Assembly: GCA_031547595.1 (NCBI GenBank)
Contig: JAVBRU010000112.1
Span: 1-18,840, forward strand
Length of the DNA stretch: 18,840 bases
Source: JAVBRU01 sp031547595
GTDB taxonomy: Bacteria > Bacillota > Clostridia > Christensenellales > Aristaeellaceae
Reading direction: 5' to 3'
Positions 8,399-16,244 of the stretch are shown one piece after another. Below the pieces are notes generated by a model. It did not search any database. It was not told the DNA's origin and saw only the letters and a program-made list of their open reading frames with translations. Positions within the stretch are counted from its first letter, which is position 1, and every line of letters starts with the position of its first letter. A program made the translations under genes and the position numbers.

Positions 8399-9565
8399 AT
8401 GGCAAACAACAAATCGGAAATCATTGATGCGATTGTATCGCTTGCAAAAGAGAAAGACATCCCGGAAGATCTGATCCTCAACGCTGTATCGGAAGGCTAT
8501 AAAGCCGCATACCGCAAAAACGTCAAGCACGGCGCGCCTTCTGTCAACCTGTCCGTGGTGCTGGCACGCAATAACGACGTGCAGGTGTTCGCGCGCAAGG
8601 TCGTGGCCGAGGTTGTGGAAGATGATTCCCAGCAGATCACCCTGGAAGAGGCACGCGCCATCCGCCCCAACTACGAATATGGCGACATCGTGGAAATCGA
8701 TGTGACCCCTGCGGATTTTGGCCGTGTTGCGGCGCAGACGGCCAAGCAGGTGATTATGCAGCGCATCCGCGAGGCGGAGCGCGGCAAGATTTATGACGAA
8801 TACATCGAAAAAGAAAATGAAATCCTCACCGGTATCGTGCACCGCGTGGAGCCCAAGGCCGTATATGTGGAGCTGGGGCGCACCGAGGGCGTGCTGGAAA
8901 GCAACGAATTCATGCCGGGCGAGGAATATCGCGAGGGCGATCACATAAAGGTATATGTATTGCAGGTGCATCGTTCCAACCGCGACACCAACCGCACGCC
9001 TCAGGTATCCGTCAGCCGCATTCACGTCGGCCTTGTCAAGCGCCTGTTTGAGATGGAAGTGCCCGAAATCGCCACCGGTATTGTGCAGATCAAATCTATC
9101 GCCCGCGAAGCCGGCAGCCGCACCAAGATGGCTGTTTCGTCCAGCGATGCGATGATCGATCCCGTCGGCGCGTGCGTCGGCCCCCGCGGCAGCCGTGTGG
9201 ACAAAGTGGTTTCCGAATTGAAAAACGAAAAGATTGACATCATCAAGTGGTCGGCAGACCCTGCAGAGTTTGTGGCAAACGCCCTCAACCCTGCGCACGT
9301 GATCAGCGTGTTTATCTCGGAGCGCGAGAAGATCTGCCGCGTGGTGGTGCCGGACAATCAGTTGTCCCTGGCCATTGGCAAGGAAGGTCAGAATGCGCGT
9401 CTGGCCGCCAAGCTGACAGGCTGGAAGATCGACATCAAATCTCAAACTCAGGTAGCAGAATTGATGCGCCAGGAAAAGCCGGAGATTGCGGAAGCGCCAG
9501 CCGGTATGGTGATCGCGGACGAATACGACGACTACGTGCCGCCTGTTGCCGATGACATCCTATAA
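8399..9565 (+). CDS. nusA: Transcription termination/antitermination factor NusA
   Basis: NusA binds RNA polymerase and nascent RNA and modulates pausing, intrinsic termination and antitermination. The protein is 388 aa, the short Firmicute form without the acidic repeats of enterobacterial NusA. It has the N-terminal RNAP-binding domain (~1-125), an S1 domain (NEILTGIVHRVEPKAVYVEL, ~138-200), KH1 (including DPVGACVGPRGSRVDKVVSEL) and KH2 (DNQLSLAIGKEGQNARLAAKL). I chose ATG 8399 because GGAGG at 8385-8389 is 9 nt upstream; the in-frame TTG at 8393 would be only 3 nt from it. It follows rimP by 22 bp. Autoregulation through the upstream leader is possible but not shown. Confidence 0.97.
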   Translation: MANNKSEIIDAIVSLAKEKDIPEDLILNAVSEGYKAAYRKNVKHGAPSVNLSVVLARNNDVQVFARKVVAEVVEDDSQQITLEEARAIRPNYEYGDIVEIDVTPADFGRVAAQTAKQVIMQRIREAERGKIYDEYIEKENEILTGIVHRVEPKAVYVELGRTEGVLESNEFMPGEEYREGDHIKVYVLQVHRSNRDTNRTPQVSVSRIHVGLVKRLFEMEVPEIATGIVQIKSIAREAGSRTKMAVSSSDAMIDPVGACVGPRGSRVDKVVSELKNEKIDIIKWSADPAEFVANALNPAHVISVFISEREKICRVVVPDNQLSLAIGKEGQNARLAAKLTGWKIDIKSQTQVAELMRQEKPEIAEAPAGMVIADEYDDYVPPVADDIL

Positions 9566-9580
9566 TCGGGGGGAGCCTGT

Positions 9581-9868
9581 ATGAAGGAAAAGAAAATTCC
9601 TTTGCGCATGTGCGTGGGCTGCCGGGAAATGAAACCAAAGAAGACCCTTCTCAGGGTAGTCAAATCCCCCACAGGAGAGGTTGCCCTGGATGAAACGGGC
9701 AGGAAACCCGGGCGCGGCGCGTATGTGTGCCGCAGTGCAGAGTGCCTGAAGCGCGCTATCAAGCAAAAGCAGCTGGAACGTGCGCTGGAATGCACTTTCT
9801 CCGAAACCGTGCACGAAGCGCTGGCCGCCCAGTGGGAGGCCATAGCCAATACCCCTGCCCATGAATAA
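9581..9868 (+). CDS. rnpM: YlxR/RnpM family RNA-binding protein (DUF448)
   Basis: This 95-residue basic protein belongs to the YlxR (DUF448) family, recently described in Firmicutes as an RNase P-associated modulator (RnpM). The signature RMCVGCREMKPKKTLLRVVK is at the N-terminus, and GRKPGRGAYVC with RSAECLKRAIKQKQLERAL follows. The family fold binds RNA through a basic groove, and the two Cys pairs (C-V-G-C and the C-terminal C...C) are retained. It lies between nusA and ylxQ, the invariant Firmicute position. The ATG at 9581 is preceded by a GGGGGAG site at about 9568-9574. Its 3' end overlaps ylxQ by 8 bp, which suggests translational coupling. The family is certain; RNase P modulation is inferred from orthologues. 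Confidence 0.93.
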   Translation: MKEKKIPLRMCVGCREMKPKKTLLRVVKSPTGEVALDETGRKPGRGAYVCRSAECLKRAIKQKQLERALECTFSETVHEALAAQWEAIANTPAHE

Positions 9869-10178
9869 GGTGATGGGTATGCTGGGGCTGGCCTGCAGGG
9901 CAGGGCAGCTGACAACAGGCGCAGAGCTTGCGCTGCAAAAGATCCGGGCGGGAAGCGCAGCACTTGCGCTGATGGATGCCGAGGCATCCGAAAACACCAG
10001 GAAGCGCATCGCAGATGCATGCGCATATCGGAATGTTCCACTGTTTGTGGTGCCTGGCGGCTTGCTGGATCAGGCAAGCGGCAAGGAGGGGCGCATGGCG
10101 GCTGTCATGCCCCGTGGCGATTTGGCCACAAAAATAAAGAAGATGTTGTCCGAGGCGGGCGATTCGTCGTCTCCTTAG
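9861..10178 (+). CDS. ylxQ: YlxQ, L7Ae-family ribosomal/RNA-binding protein
   Basis: This 105-residue protein belongs to the L7Ae/L30e/S12e/Gadd45 kink-turn-binding family (YlxQ group). The typical pattern is visible: LGLACRAGQLTTGAELALQKIRAG near the N-terminus, then ALALMDAEASENTRKRI (the DAS-NT-K motif), then VPLFVVPG and an ASGKEGRMAAV segment. YlxQ proteins bind RNA and associate with ribosomes; the precise target is not known from this sequence. Translation starts inside the last codons of rnpM (ATG 9861). It precedes infB with a 37-bp gap, as in other Firmicutes. There is no sign of degradation. Confidence 0.92.
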   Translation: MNKVMGMLGLACRAGQLTTGAELALQKIRAGSAALALMDAEASENTRKRIADACAYRNVPLFVVPGGLLDQASGKEGRMAAVMPRGDLATKIKKMLSEAGDSSSP

Positions 10179-10199
10179 ATATAACACAACGCAAAATGC

Positions 10200-10205
10200 G
10201 GGGGG
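10200..10205 (+). promoter_or_regulatory. Unusual G-run ribosome-binding site for infB
   Basis: Six consecutive G residues sit 10 nt upstream of the infB ATG in place of a mixed AGGAGG. The other start sites in this cluster have conventional purine-mixed sites. A G6 run can still pair partly with the anti-Shine-Dalgarno sequence. Confidence 0.5.
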
Positions 10206-10215
10206 CTAGCGTCGA

Positions 10216-13134
10216 ATGACCAAGGTAAAACTGGCGGAAGCAACAAAGGAAATTAATCAATCCTCAGGCGTAATCCTCGAGGAGGCTGCGCGCGTGAAGC
10301 GGAATATGGAAAATCTGCTTCAAACTTTGCGTAAGCAAGAATCTCAGTTCCTGCGGGAAGAAGAGGAAAAGCGCAGCAAGAAGCGCCAGGAAGAGCAGCA
10401 GCTGTTGGCGATGCAGCACACCAAGGCATGGACAATGCCTGACGAGGATGTGCATGCTTTGCCGACCGAAGAAAAAGAAGCGGCCCCCGCACCTGCACCC
10501 CAGCAAGAAGTAAAAGAAAAGGCCACAGAGGCAGCGCCTGTTATTGCGCCTGTCGCTGTGGAAAAAGTGCCCGAAAATCCTGCGCCGCAGCCTGAAAAGG
10601 AAGCGCCCGCGCAGCCTGCGGCTTCTGCAGAGAAGCCTGCTGTGGAGGAAACACCTGTGACTGCTGCACCTGTGGCAGCTGCTGGCGCTTCTGTTATGCA
10701 AAAGCCCGCACCGCGTCCTGTGCAGCCTATGCCGCAACAGCCGCGTCCGGTTGGTGGCCAGCAGCCGCAGCAGGCACGCCCCGTGCAGCCTGCGCAGCCT
10801 ATGCAGCCGCGCCCGATGGCGCCCGGCCAGCAGCAGTATGGCCGTCCGGCCAATCCCGGCCAGCAGCAGTATGGCCGTCCGGCCAACCCCGGCCAGCAGC
10901 AGTATGGCCGCCCGGCCAACCCCGGCCAGCAGCAGTATGGCCGCCCGGCCAACCCCGGCCAGCAGCAGTATGGCCGTCCGGCCAACCCCGGCCAGCAGCA
11001 GTATGGCCGTCCGGCCAATCCTGGCCAGCAGCAATATGGCCGTCCGGCCAACCCCGGCCAGCAGCAGTATGGCCGTCCGGCAGGTGCGCCAGGTGGTGCT
11101 CCCCGGCCCATGGGCGCAGGTGCGCCGCGTCCCGGTGGCGGTATGCGTCCGCGCGCCGCGTCCGGGCCCGAGTTGACGCCCGTTGTAGAAAAAGAACGCG
11201 TCAGCAATTATGATCCCAACAAGAAGCAATATATCCGTCAGCACGATCCGGAGCATGTGGCCAAAAACCGTAAGCAGCTGGTACGTGACAGCTTCAATAG
11301 CGATGATGACGATATGGTGCGCGGTGGCAAGCGCTCCCGTGCCAAGCGTCCTTCTGCACAGATGATGATGGCGCCCATCCGCATCGAAAAAGCATACATG
11401 ACCGCCGATACCATCATCGTGAAGGACTTGACAGAGCGTATCGGCAAACCAGCCGGTGAAATCCTCAAGAAGCTTCTGATGCTGGGCATTATGGCCAACA
11501 TCAACTCGGAGCTGGATTTTGACACTGCTTCTCTGGTGTGCGGCGAGTTTGGCGTAGAGCTTGAAATGAAGCTTGACAAAACCGCCGAAGACGCACTGAG
11601 CGACACCAACTTTGAAGACAGTGAGAGTGAGCTGGAAGAGCGTCCTCCCGTCATCACCATCATGGGCCACGTCGACCACGGCAAGACGTCCCTGCTCGAC
11701 TATATCCGCAAAGCCAAGGTGACAGACACCGAAGCCGGCGGTATTACGCAACATATTGGCGCGTACACCGTCAAGCTCAAGGGCCGTCAGATCACGTTCC
11801 TGGATACCCCCGGCCACGAAGCGTTCACCGCTATGCGTATGCGCGGCGCGCAGTCTACGGACATCGCGATCCTGGTGGTCGCGGCAGATGACGGCGTGAT
11901 GCCGCAGTCTGTGGAAGCCATCAACCACGCCAAAGCCGCCGGCGTGCCCATCATTGTGGCTATCAATAAGATGGATAAACCCTCTGCCGATCCCGACCGC
12001 GTGATGCAGGATTTGACCAAGTACGAGCTCGTAGCCGAAGCCTGGGGCGGAGACACCATCATGGTGCCAGTCAGCGCTGCCACCGGCAAGGGCGTAGACG
12101 AACTCTTGGAAATGATTCTCTTGCAGGCAGACGTGCTGCAGTTGCGTGCCAACCCGGACCGTATGGCGCGCGGCATCATTATCGAAGCCAAGCTGGATAA
12201 ATCCCGCGGCCCGCTTGCCACGGTGCTGCTGCAAAACGGCACGCTGCATGTGGGCGACAACATCATTGCGGGCATGGCCAGCGGCCGTGTGCGTGCAATG
12301 ACAAACGACAGGGGAGAGCGCGTGCAGTCTGCCGGCCCCTCCATGCCTGTCGAAATCGCGGGCTTCAGCGATGTTCCGCTGGCCGGTGATGATATGATGG
12401 CCGTGGAAGACGACCACCTGAGCCGCCAGGTTGCCCAGGAGCGCCGCGACAAGGTCAAGGCCTCGCGCACCGCCACATCCAAGGTATCGCTGGATAACCT
12501 GTTTGCAGGCATTACGGAGGGCAAGGTTCAAACCCTCAATATTATTATCAAGGCTGACGTGCAGGGCTCTGTGGAGGCTGTCAAGCAGGCGCTTGAAAAG
12601 CTGACCACGGAAGATGTGAAGGTGCATGTGCTGCACAGCGCCGTGGGTGCGATCACCCAGGACGACGTCAACCTCGCTTCCGCGTTCGATGCCATCATCA
12701 TCGGCTTCAACATCCGCCCGGACAACACGGCGCGCGATGCCGCGGAGCGCGAAGAAGTAGACATCCGCTTGTACCGTGTGATCTATCAAGCCATTGAAGA
12801 CATCGAAAAGGCCATGAAGGGCATGCTCGCCCCGCAGTTCAAGGAGAACATCCTCGGTCATGCCCAGGTGCGCAACGTGTTCAAGATCACGGGCGCAGGC
12901 ACCATTGCGGGCTGCTATATCACGGATGGCAAGCTGCAAAGAAACGCGCAAGTGCGCCTCTTGCGGGATAATGTGGTTGTGTTCGAAGGCAAACTCTCTT
13001 CGCTGAAGCGCTTTAAGGATGATGCGCGTGAAGTAAATGCCGGGTATGAATGCGGCGCTAGCTTGGAAAACTATAGCGACATCAAGGAAAACGACATCAT
13101 CGAATGCTTCGTGATGGAAGAAGTGGAGCGTTAA
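10216..13134 (+). CDS. infB: Translation initiation factor IF-2 with repeat-rich linker
   Basis: IF2 is the GTPase that brings fMet-tRNA to the 30S subunit and promotes 50S joining. The 972-residue protein starts with a degenerate IF2_N subdomain (MTKVKLAEATKEINQSS, ~1-40), then a charged helix (~40-65) and an Ala/Pro/Glu/Gln-rich linker (~90-200). Eight copies of an 11-residue repeat (204-291) are followed by Gly/Pro-rich sequence, then a second IF2_N domain (~388-450). The G domain has G1 GHVDHGKT (484-491), G2 GGITQHIGA (508-516), G3 DTPGHEAF (530-537), G4 NKMD (584-587) and the SAATGKG G5 loop. Domains II, III and C2 (fMet-tRNA binding) complete the end. The linker is disordered in IF2s and variable between species. 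rbfA follows immediately after the stop. Confidence 0.97.
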   Translation: MTKVKLAEATKEINQSSGVILEEAARVKRNMENLLQTLRKQESQFLREEEEKRSKKRQEEQQLLAMQHTKAWTMPDEDVHALPTEEKEAAPAPAPQQEVKEKATEAAPVIAPVAVEKVPENPAPQPEKEAPAQPAASAEKPAVEETPVTAAPVAAAGASVMQKPAPRPVQPMPQQPRPVGGQQPQQARPVQPAQPMQPRPMAPGQQQYGRPANPGQQQYGRPANPGQQQYGRPANPGQQQYGRPANPGQQQYGRPANPGQQQYGRPANPGQQQYGRPANPGQQQYGRPAGAPGGAPRPMGAGAPRPGGGMRPRAASGPELTPVVEKERVSNYDPNKKQYIRQHDPEHVAKNRKQLVRDSFNSDDDDMVRGGKRSRAKRPSAQMMMAPIRIEKAYMTADTIIVKDLTERIGKPAGEILKKLLMLGIMANINSELDFDTASLVCGEFGVELEMKLDKTAEDALSDTNFEDSESELEERPPVITIMGHVDHGKTSLLDYIRKAKVTDTEAGGITQHIGAYTVKLKGRQITFLDTPGHEAFTAMRMRGAQSTDIAILVVAADDGVMPQSVEAINHAKAAGVPIIVAINKMDKPSADPDRVMQDLTKYELVAEAWGGDTIMVPVSAATGKGVDELLEMILLQADVLQLRANPDRMARGIIIEAKLDKSRGPLATVLLQNGTLHVGDNIIAGMASGRVRAMTNDRGERVQSAGPSMPVEIAGFSDVPLAGDDMMAVEDDHLSRQVAQERRDKVKASRTATSKVSLDNLFAGITEGKVQTLNIIIKADVQGSVEAVKQALEKLTTEDVKVHVLHSAVGAITQDDVNLASAFDAIIIGFNIRPDNTARDAAEREEVDIRLYRVIYQAIEDIEKAMKGMLAPQFKENILGHAQVRNVFKITGAGTIAGCYITDGKLQRNAQVRLLRDNVVVFEGKLSSLKRFKDDAREVNAGYECGASLENYSDIKENDIIECFVMEEVER
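10825..11088 (+). repeat. In-frame 33-bp minisatellite, eight copies, inside infB
   Basis: Eight tandem 33-bp units begin at 10825, 10858, 10891, 10924, 10957, 10990, 11023 and 11056, each encoding GQQQYGRPANP; the last unit diverges at its end to GQQQYGRPAGA. Units differ almost only at synonymous third positions (CGT/CGC, AAT/AAC, CCC/CCT, CAG/CAA), and units 3 and 4 are identical. Near-identity at the DNA level suggests recent expansion by slippage or unequal recombination. The repeats lie in the flexible linker before the second IF2_N domain. Confidence 0.97.
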
Positions 13135-13497
13135 GTGAGCAATTTTCGTATCGATCGGATTTCTGAAGAAGTGCGGCATGCCTTGGACGCGATCATTCGC
13201 ACCCTCAACGACCCGCGCGTCACGGGCACCTACTGTGTGACCCGCGCCGAGGTGACGCGCGATCTGCGCTTTGCCAAGGTCTTTGTTAGCGTGCTGGAAG
13301 ATGACGCAGCAGATGGGTTGATGAAGGCATTGAAGAATGCCGCCGGATTTGTCCGCCATGAGCTTGGCCTGCGTGTTCAGCTTCGCTATACGCCCGAACT
13401 GATCTTTGTAAGAGATCAGAATATTGCATACGGCGCGCATATTTCGCAGATTTTGCGCAGTGTGATGCCTTCGGAGAATCAAGATGAGCAATCTTAA
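13135..13497 (+). CDS. rbfA: 30S ribosome-binding factor RbfA
   Basis: RbfA is a KH-fold protein that binds the immature 30S subunit near the 5' helix of 16S rRNA during late assembly and cold adaptation. The 120-residue length is typical. Recognisable segments are RIDRISEEVRHALDAIIRTLNDPRV at the start (the conserved RISEEI...L-DPR pattern), VTRDLRFAKVFVSV in the middle and LRYTPELIFVRD near the end. The start is GTG at 13135, directly after the infB TAA with no spacer; GTGGAG at 13123-13128 lies inside the end of infB and would serve as the ribosome-binding site. The end overlaps nrnA by 14 bp. Confidence 0.95.
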   Translation: MSNFRIDRISEEVRHALDAIIRTLNDPRVTGTYCVTRAEVTRDLRFAKVFVSVLEDDAADGLMKALKNAAGFVRHELGLRVQLRYTPELIFVRDQNIAYGAHISQILRSVMPSENQDEQS

Positions 13498-14473
13498 AAC
13501 CTTTCAGAATATGAAGATGCTGTCCGCGTTGCAAAATGCGAACAGCATCTTGCTGTGCACGCACATTGCACCGGACGGCGATGCGCTGGGCTCGCTGCTG
13601 GCAATGGGTATTGCGCTTCAAGGGATGGGCAAGCAGGTGTGCATGGCCTGTACGGACGCAGTGCCGGAAAAATATCATTTCCTGCCCTGCTGGGATCAGA
13701 TTGTTGGCCCAAGTGATCTAGAAAATCGCGCCTTTGACGCCGCCCTGGCACTGGATATCGCATCCGAAGCGCGGCTAGGGGACTGCGAGGATGCTTTTTT
13801 TGCAACGCCTGTCACCATGCAAATTGATCATCATGGCACCAATCCCGGTTATGCGCAGCATAATGAGGTGGACGGGCAGGCATCTGCCGCAGGTTGTATG
13901 GTATGGCGATGTTTGAAAGCGCTTGCACAGCCCATTACGCCCGAGATTGCTACCTGCCTGTATGCCGCCATTTCGTCCGATACGGGCAATTTCTGTTTTG
14001 ATAATACCAACGAAGAAGCCTTCCTGTGCATGGGCGATCTGATGGCGGCAGGGCTGCGCATCAATAAATTTGCGCGCACGCTGCATCTTGTGAGAGAACG
14101 AGAGCATGTGCTGCTGCTGGGGCGTGCATTGCAAACACTGCGCGTGCTGTGTGACGGCAAATTGACCACCATGCAGCTGACGCAGGCGGATTATCGTGCT
14201 TGCGCCGCGCAGGAAGAGCATAATGCCAAGATCGTGAACTATGGTATCGATATTTCGGGTGTCAAAATGACCTATCTTGCGGATGAGCAGGATGGCTATA
14301 CCAGATTCAGCCTGCGTTCTCAGCTGCCTTGCGATGTGGCGGTCATCGCCCAAATGTTTGGCGGCGGAGGGCATGTGCAGGCGTCCGGATGCCGGATTGA
14401 TCTGCCTCTCAAAGAAGCCTGCCGCTTGGTGGAAGAGCAGATGATTCAACAGATAAAGGAACGCTTATCTTGA
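13484..14473 (+). CDS. nrnA: DHH/DHHA1 phosphoesterase, NrnA-type oligoribonuclease/pAp phosphatase
   Basis: NrnA degrades 2-5 nt RNA fragments and dephosphorylates pAp in the cytosol, and is common in Firmicutes that lack Orn. The 329-residue protein has the DHH-domain metal motifs HIAPDGDALGS (H27, D31, D33), ALDIAS, and the name-giving D115-H116-H117 in IDHHGTN. SSDTGNF follows in the middle. The C-terminal DHHA1 domain carries FGGGGHVQASG (glycines 293-296, H297), which binds the RNA end. GGAGA at 13473-13477 lies 6 nt before ATG 13484 and supports that start over the in-frame ATG at 13511. The position between rbfA and truB is the standard one. Confidence 0.93.
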   Translation: MSNLKTFQNMKMLSALQNANSILLCTHIAPDGDALGSLLAMGIALQGMGKQVCMACTDAVPEKYHFLPCWDQIVGPSDLENRAFDAALALDIASEARLGDCEDAFFATPVTMQIDHHGTNPGYAQHNEVDGQASAAGCMVWRCLKALAQPITPEIATCLYAAISSDTGNFCFDNTNEEAFLCMGDLMAAGLRINKFARTLHLVREREHVLLLGRALQTLRVLCDGKLTTMQLTQADYRACAAQEEHNAKIVNYGIDISGVKMTYLADEQDGYTRFSLRSQLPCDVAVIAQMFGGGGHVQASGCRIDLPLKEACRLVEEQMIQQIKERLS

Positions 14474-14474
14474 T

Positions 14475-15389
14475 ATGAATGGATTTTTAAACCTACTCAA
14501 GCCGCCGAACATGAGCTCTGCCGCCGTAGTGGCTGTCATCAAACGTTTGACGCAAGAGAGAGTGGGGCATGCCGGCACGCTGGATCCGGAAGCCGCCGGG
14601 GTATTGCCCATTATGGTGGGGCGTGCTACGCGGCTGCTGGACTATTTTACGCTGGACAGCAAGGAGTATATTGCTGAAATCGCCTTCTGCGGCGCTACAG
14701 ACACACAGGACGCCCAAGGCCAGATCATTGAGTCTGGTAGCCGTAAACCTTCTGCAGAAGAAATTCTGGCTGTTTTACCCCGCTTTACGGGCTGTATTCT
14801 CCAGCGTCCACCGGCATACTCTGCTTTGAAGCAAAATGGCGTGCCGCTCTACACATTGGCTAGAAGCGGTGCCGCCGTAGAAGCAAAGCAACGTGAAACG
14901 GTGGTTCATGAAATCAGACTGCTTGATCAGACGCACGCGGATGGTTTTATGCTGCAGGTGCGCTGCGGATCTGGCACGTATATCCGCACGCTGTGCCATG
15001 ATATAGGGCAGGCGTTGAGATGCCCGGCACATATGCGGTTTTTGCTTCGCACCAGTGCGCATGGCTTTGATATGGATCAGGCCATCACCCTAGAACAGGC
15101 AGTGCAAGCCACTGAAAACGGGCAATTGGTAAGCTTTTTGCAGCCAATGGACAGCGTTATTGGAGGATTGCCGCGCGTTGATGTACCAGTTGATTTTGAA
15201 AAATCTGCGATTAACGGAGCAAAACTCCCGGTTGATTTTACGAAAAGTGCTGCAAAGATGGTCATGGGGCAAAAAATGCGTCTGTATTTGCACGGAGAGC
15301 TGCTGGGCATTGCAGAAAAAGAAGCAGAATGTGTACGGTTTCGGGTTGTATTGATGGATCATACGCAAAATGTGGGAGGAAATGATTGA
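14475..15389 (+). CDS. truB: tRNA pseudouridine(55) synthase TruB
   Basis: TruB isomerises uridine 55 in the T-loop of tRNAs to pseudouridine. The 304-residue protein has the motif-I region GFLNLLKPPNMSS (KPPNMSS in place of the common KPxGxTS), the catalytic motif GHAGTLDPEAAG with aspartate 37, and later SGTYIRTLCHDIG (motif III, the KxxN/RTL element). The C-terminus is a PUA-like segment containing two PVDFxKSA stretches 14 residues apart. The ATG at 14475 is one base after the nrnA stop; no strong ribosome-binding site is near (AAGG at ~14457), so translation is probably coupled to nrnA. In many Firmicutes ribF follows truB; here it does not. Confidence 0.95.
   Translation: MNGFLNLLKPPNMSSAAVVAVIKRLTQERVGHAGTLDPEAAGVLPIMVGRATRLLDYFTLDSKEYIAEIAFCGATDTQDAQGQIIESGSRKPSAEEILAVLPRFTGCILQRPPAYSALKQNGVPLYTLARSGAAVEAKQRETVVHEIRLLDQTHADGFMLQVRCGSGTYIRTLCHDIGQALRCPAHMRFLLRTSAHGFDMDQAITLEQAVQATENGQLVSFLQPMDSVIGGLPRVDVPVDFEKSAINGAKLPVDFTKSAAKMVMGQKMRLYLHGELLGIAEKEAECVRFRVVLMDHTQNVGGND
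15374..15380 (+). promoter_or_regulatory. Ribosome-binding site that fixes the start of the HAD gene
   Basis: GGGAGGA here sits 10 nt before ATG 15391 but only 1 nt before ATG 15382, and it lies downstream of ATG 15370. It therefore selects 15391 as the start. Confidence 0.7.
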
Positions 15390-15390
15390 T

Positions 15391-16188
15391 ATGCAAGCGA
15401 ATACAAAAGAAATGATCAGCACCATACAGTGCTATTTGCTGGACATGGACGGCACGTTCTATCTGGGCGACCGGCTGATACCCGGCTCTTTGGACTTTAT
15501 CCAGAAGCTCGCCGATACGGGGAAGAAAGCGCTGTTTTTGACCAACAATTCTTCCCGCACTGCACAGTATTATGTAGAAAAACTGACACGGATGGGTGTG
15601 CCGGAGGCTTTTCGTAATGTTTTAACCAGCGGTCAGGCAACGGCAAGGGAGCTTTCCCGCGAATTTCCGGGCAAAAAGGCTTACATCCTGGCCAATACCG
15701 CTGTGAAGCAAGAGATGGCTGAGCTTGGTTTGACGCATGCCGAGGAGAATCCGGATTTTGTGCTGATCGCTTTTGACACAACCTTGGATTATGAAAAGAT
15801 GATCAAGGTGTGCGATTATGTTCGCGCGGGGCTGCCTTATTTTGCAACGCACCCGGATTATAACTGCCCTACTGAGAATGGATTTATCCCGGATATTGGC
15901 GCTACAATCGCTTATATCAAGGCCAGCACAGGCCGTGTGCCAGACCGCATCATCGGCAAGCCCAATGAGGGGATTGTGCAAGAGGCGCTGCGTGTCACCG
16001 GGCAGGCCAAGGAAAACCTGGCTATGGTGGGGGATCGCCTGTATACCGATATCGCTACTGGCGTAAACTTTGGTATGACAAGCATCCTGGTGATGTCCGG
16101 AGAGACCACGAAGGAAATGCTGGAGCAATCGGAAGTGCAGCCGACACTGGTGTTTAATTGCCTAGTTGATATCATTCCGTACATTTAA
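15391..16188 (+). CDS. HAD-IIA family hydrolase (NagD/phosphoglycolate-phosphatase-like)
   Basis: This is a 265-residue phosphatase of the HAD superfamily, subfamily IIA. Motif I is LLDMDGTFYLG with nucleophile D18 and acid/base D20; motif II is FLTNNSS (T51); motif III is IGKPNEGI with K190; motif IV is MVGDRLYTDI with D215. The C2-type cap lies between motifs II and III. Relatives act on sugar phosphates, p-nitrophenyl phosphate, 2-phosphoglycolate or nucleotides; substrate cannot be read from sequence. ATG 15391 was chosen on ribosome-binding-site spacing over the longer 15370 start, which would overlap truB. The gap to truB is one base, so it is probably cotranscribed with the translation operon, possibly as a metabolite-repair enzyme (inference). 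Confidence 0.9.
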   Translation: MQANTKEMISTIQCYLLDMDGTFYLGDRLIPGSLDFIQKLADTGKKALFLTNNSSRTAQYYVEKLTRMGVPEAFRNVLTSGQATARELSREFPGKKAYILANTAVKQEMAELGLTHAEENPDFVLIAFDTTLDYEKMIKVCDYVRAGLPYFATHPDYNCPTENGFIPDIGATIAYIKASTGRVPDRIIGKPNEGIVQEALRVTGQAKENLAMVGDRLYTDIATGVNFGMTSILVMSGETTKEMLEQSEVQPTLVFNCLVDIIPYI

Positions 16189-16189
16189 A

Positions 16190-16231
16190 ACGTACCAAAT
16201 TCTATTTGAAACATACTGGTTTCTATTTTAC
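16190..16231 (+). repeat. Two adjacent 21-bp imperfect direct repeats before the ABC operon
   Basis: 16190-16210 and 16211-16231 match at 14 of 21 positions, with a shared AC-n-TAC start and a shared TTCTATTT block. A 21-bp period is two helical turns, which places both copies on the same DNA face. They occupy nearly the whole gap between the HAD stop and the permease ribosome-binding site (AGAGGA, 16233-16238). An operator is possible; a remnant duplication is equally plausible. Confidence 0.4.
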
Positions 16232-16244
16232 TAGAGGAATGGAT

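Noticed and set aside
8240..9445. 401-codon minus-strand open frame opposite nusA
   Set aside because: NusA on the + strand has complete S1 and KH domains; the antisense translation is His/Asp/Val-biased without a motif.
10264..13491. 1075-codon open frame on the minus strand opposite infB
   Set aside because: It is the shadow of infB: His/Leu/Gly-biased composition, an artefactual repeat mirrored from the minisatellite, and no recognisable domain.
15187..15260. Duplicated PVDFxKSA segment in the TruB C-terminus
   Set aside because: Two short matches 14 residues apart; the DNA is diverged and the region is a poorly conserved part of TruB, so it does not stand out.
16206..16229. TTGAAA and TATTTT as a promoter for the ABC operon
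   Set aside because: The spacer is only 12 bp, far from the 16-18 bp needed.
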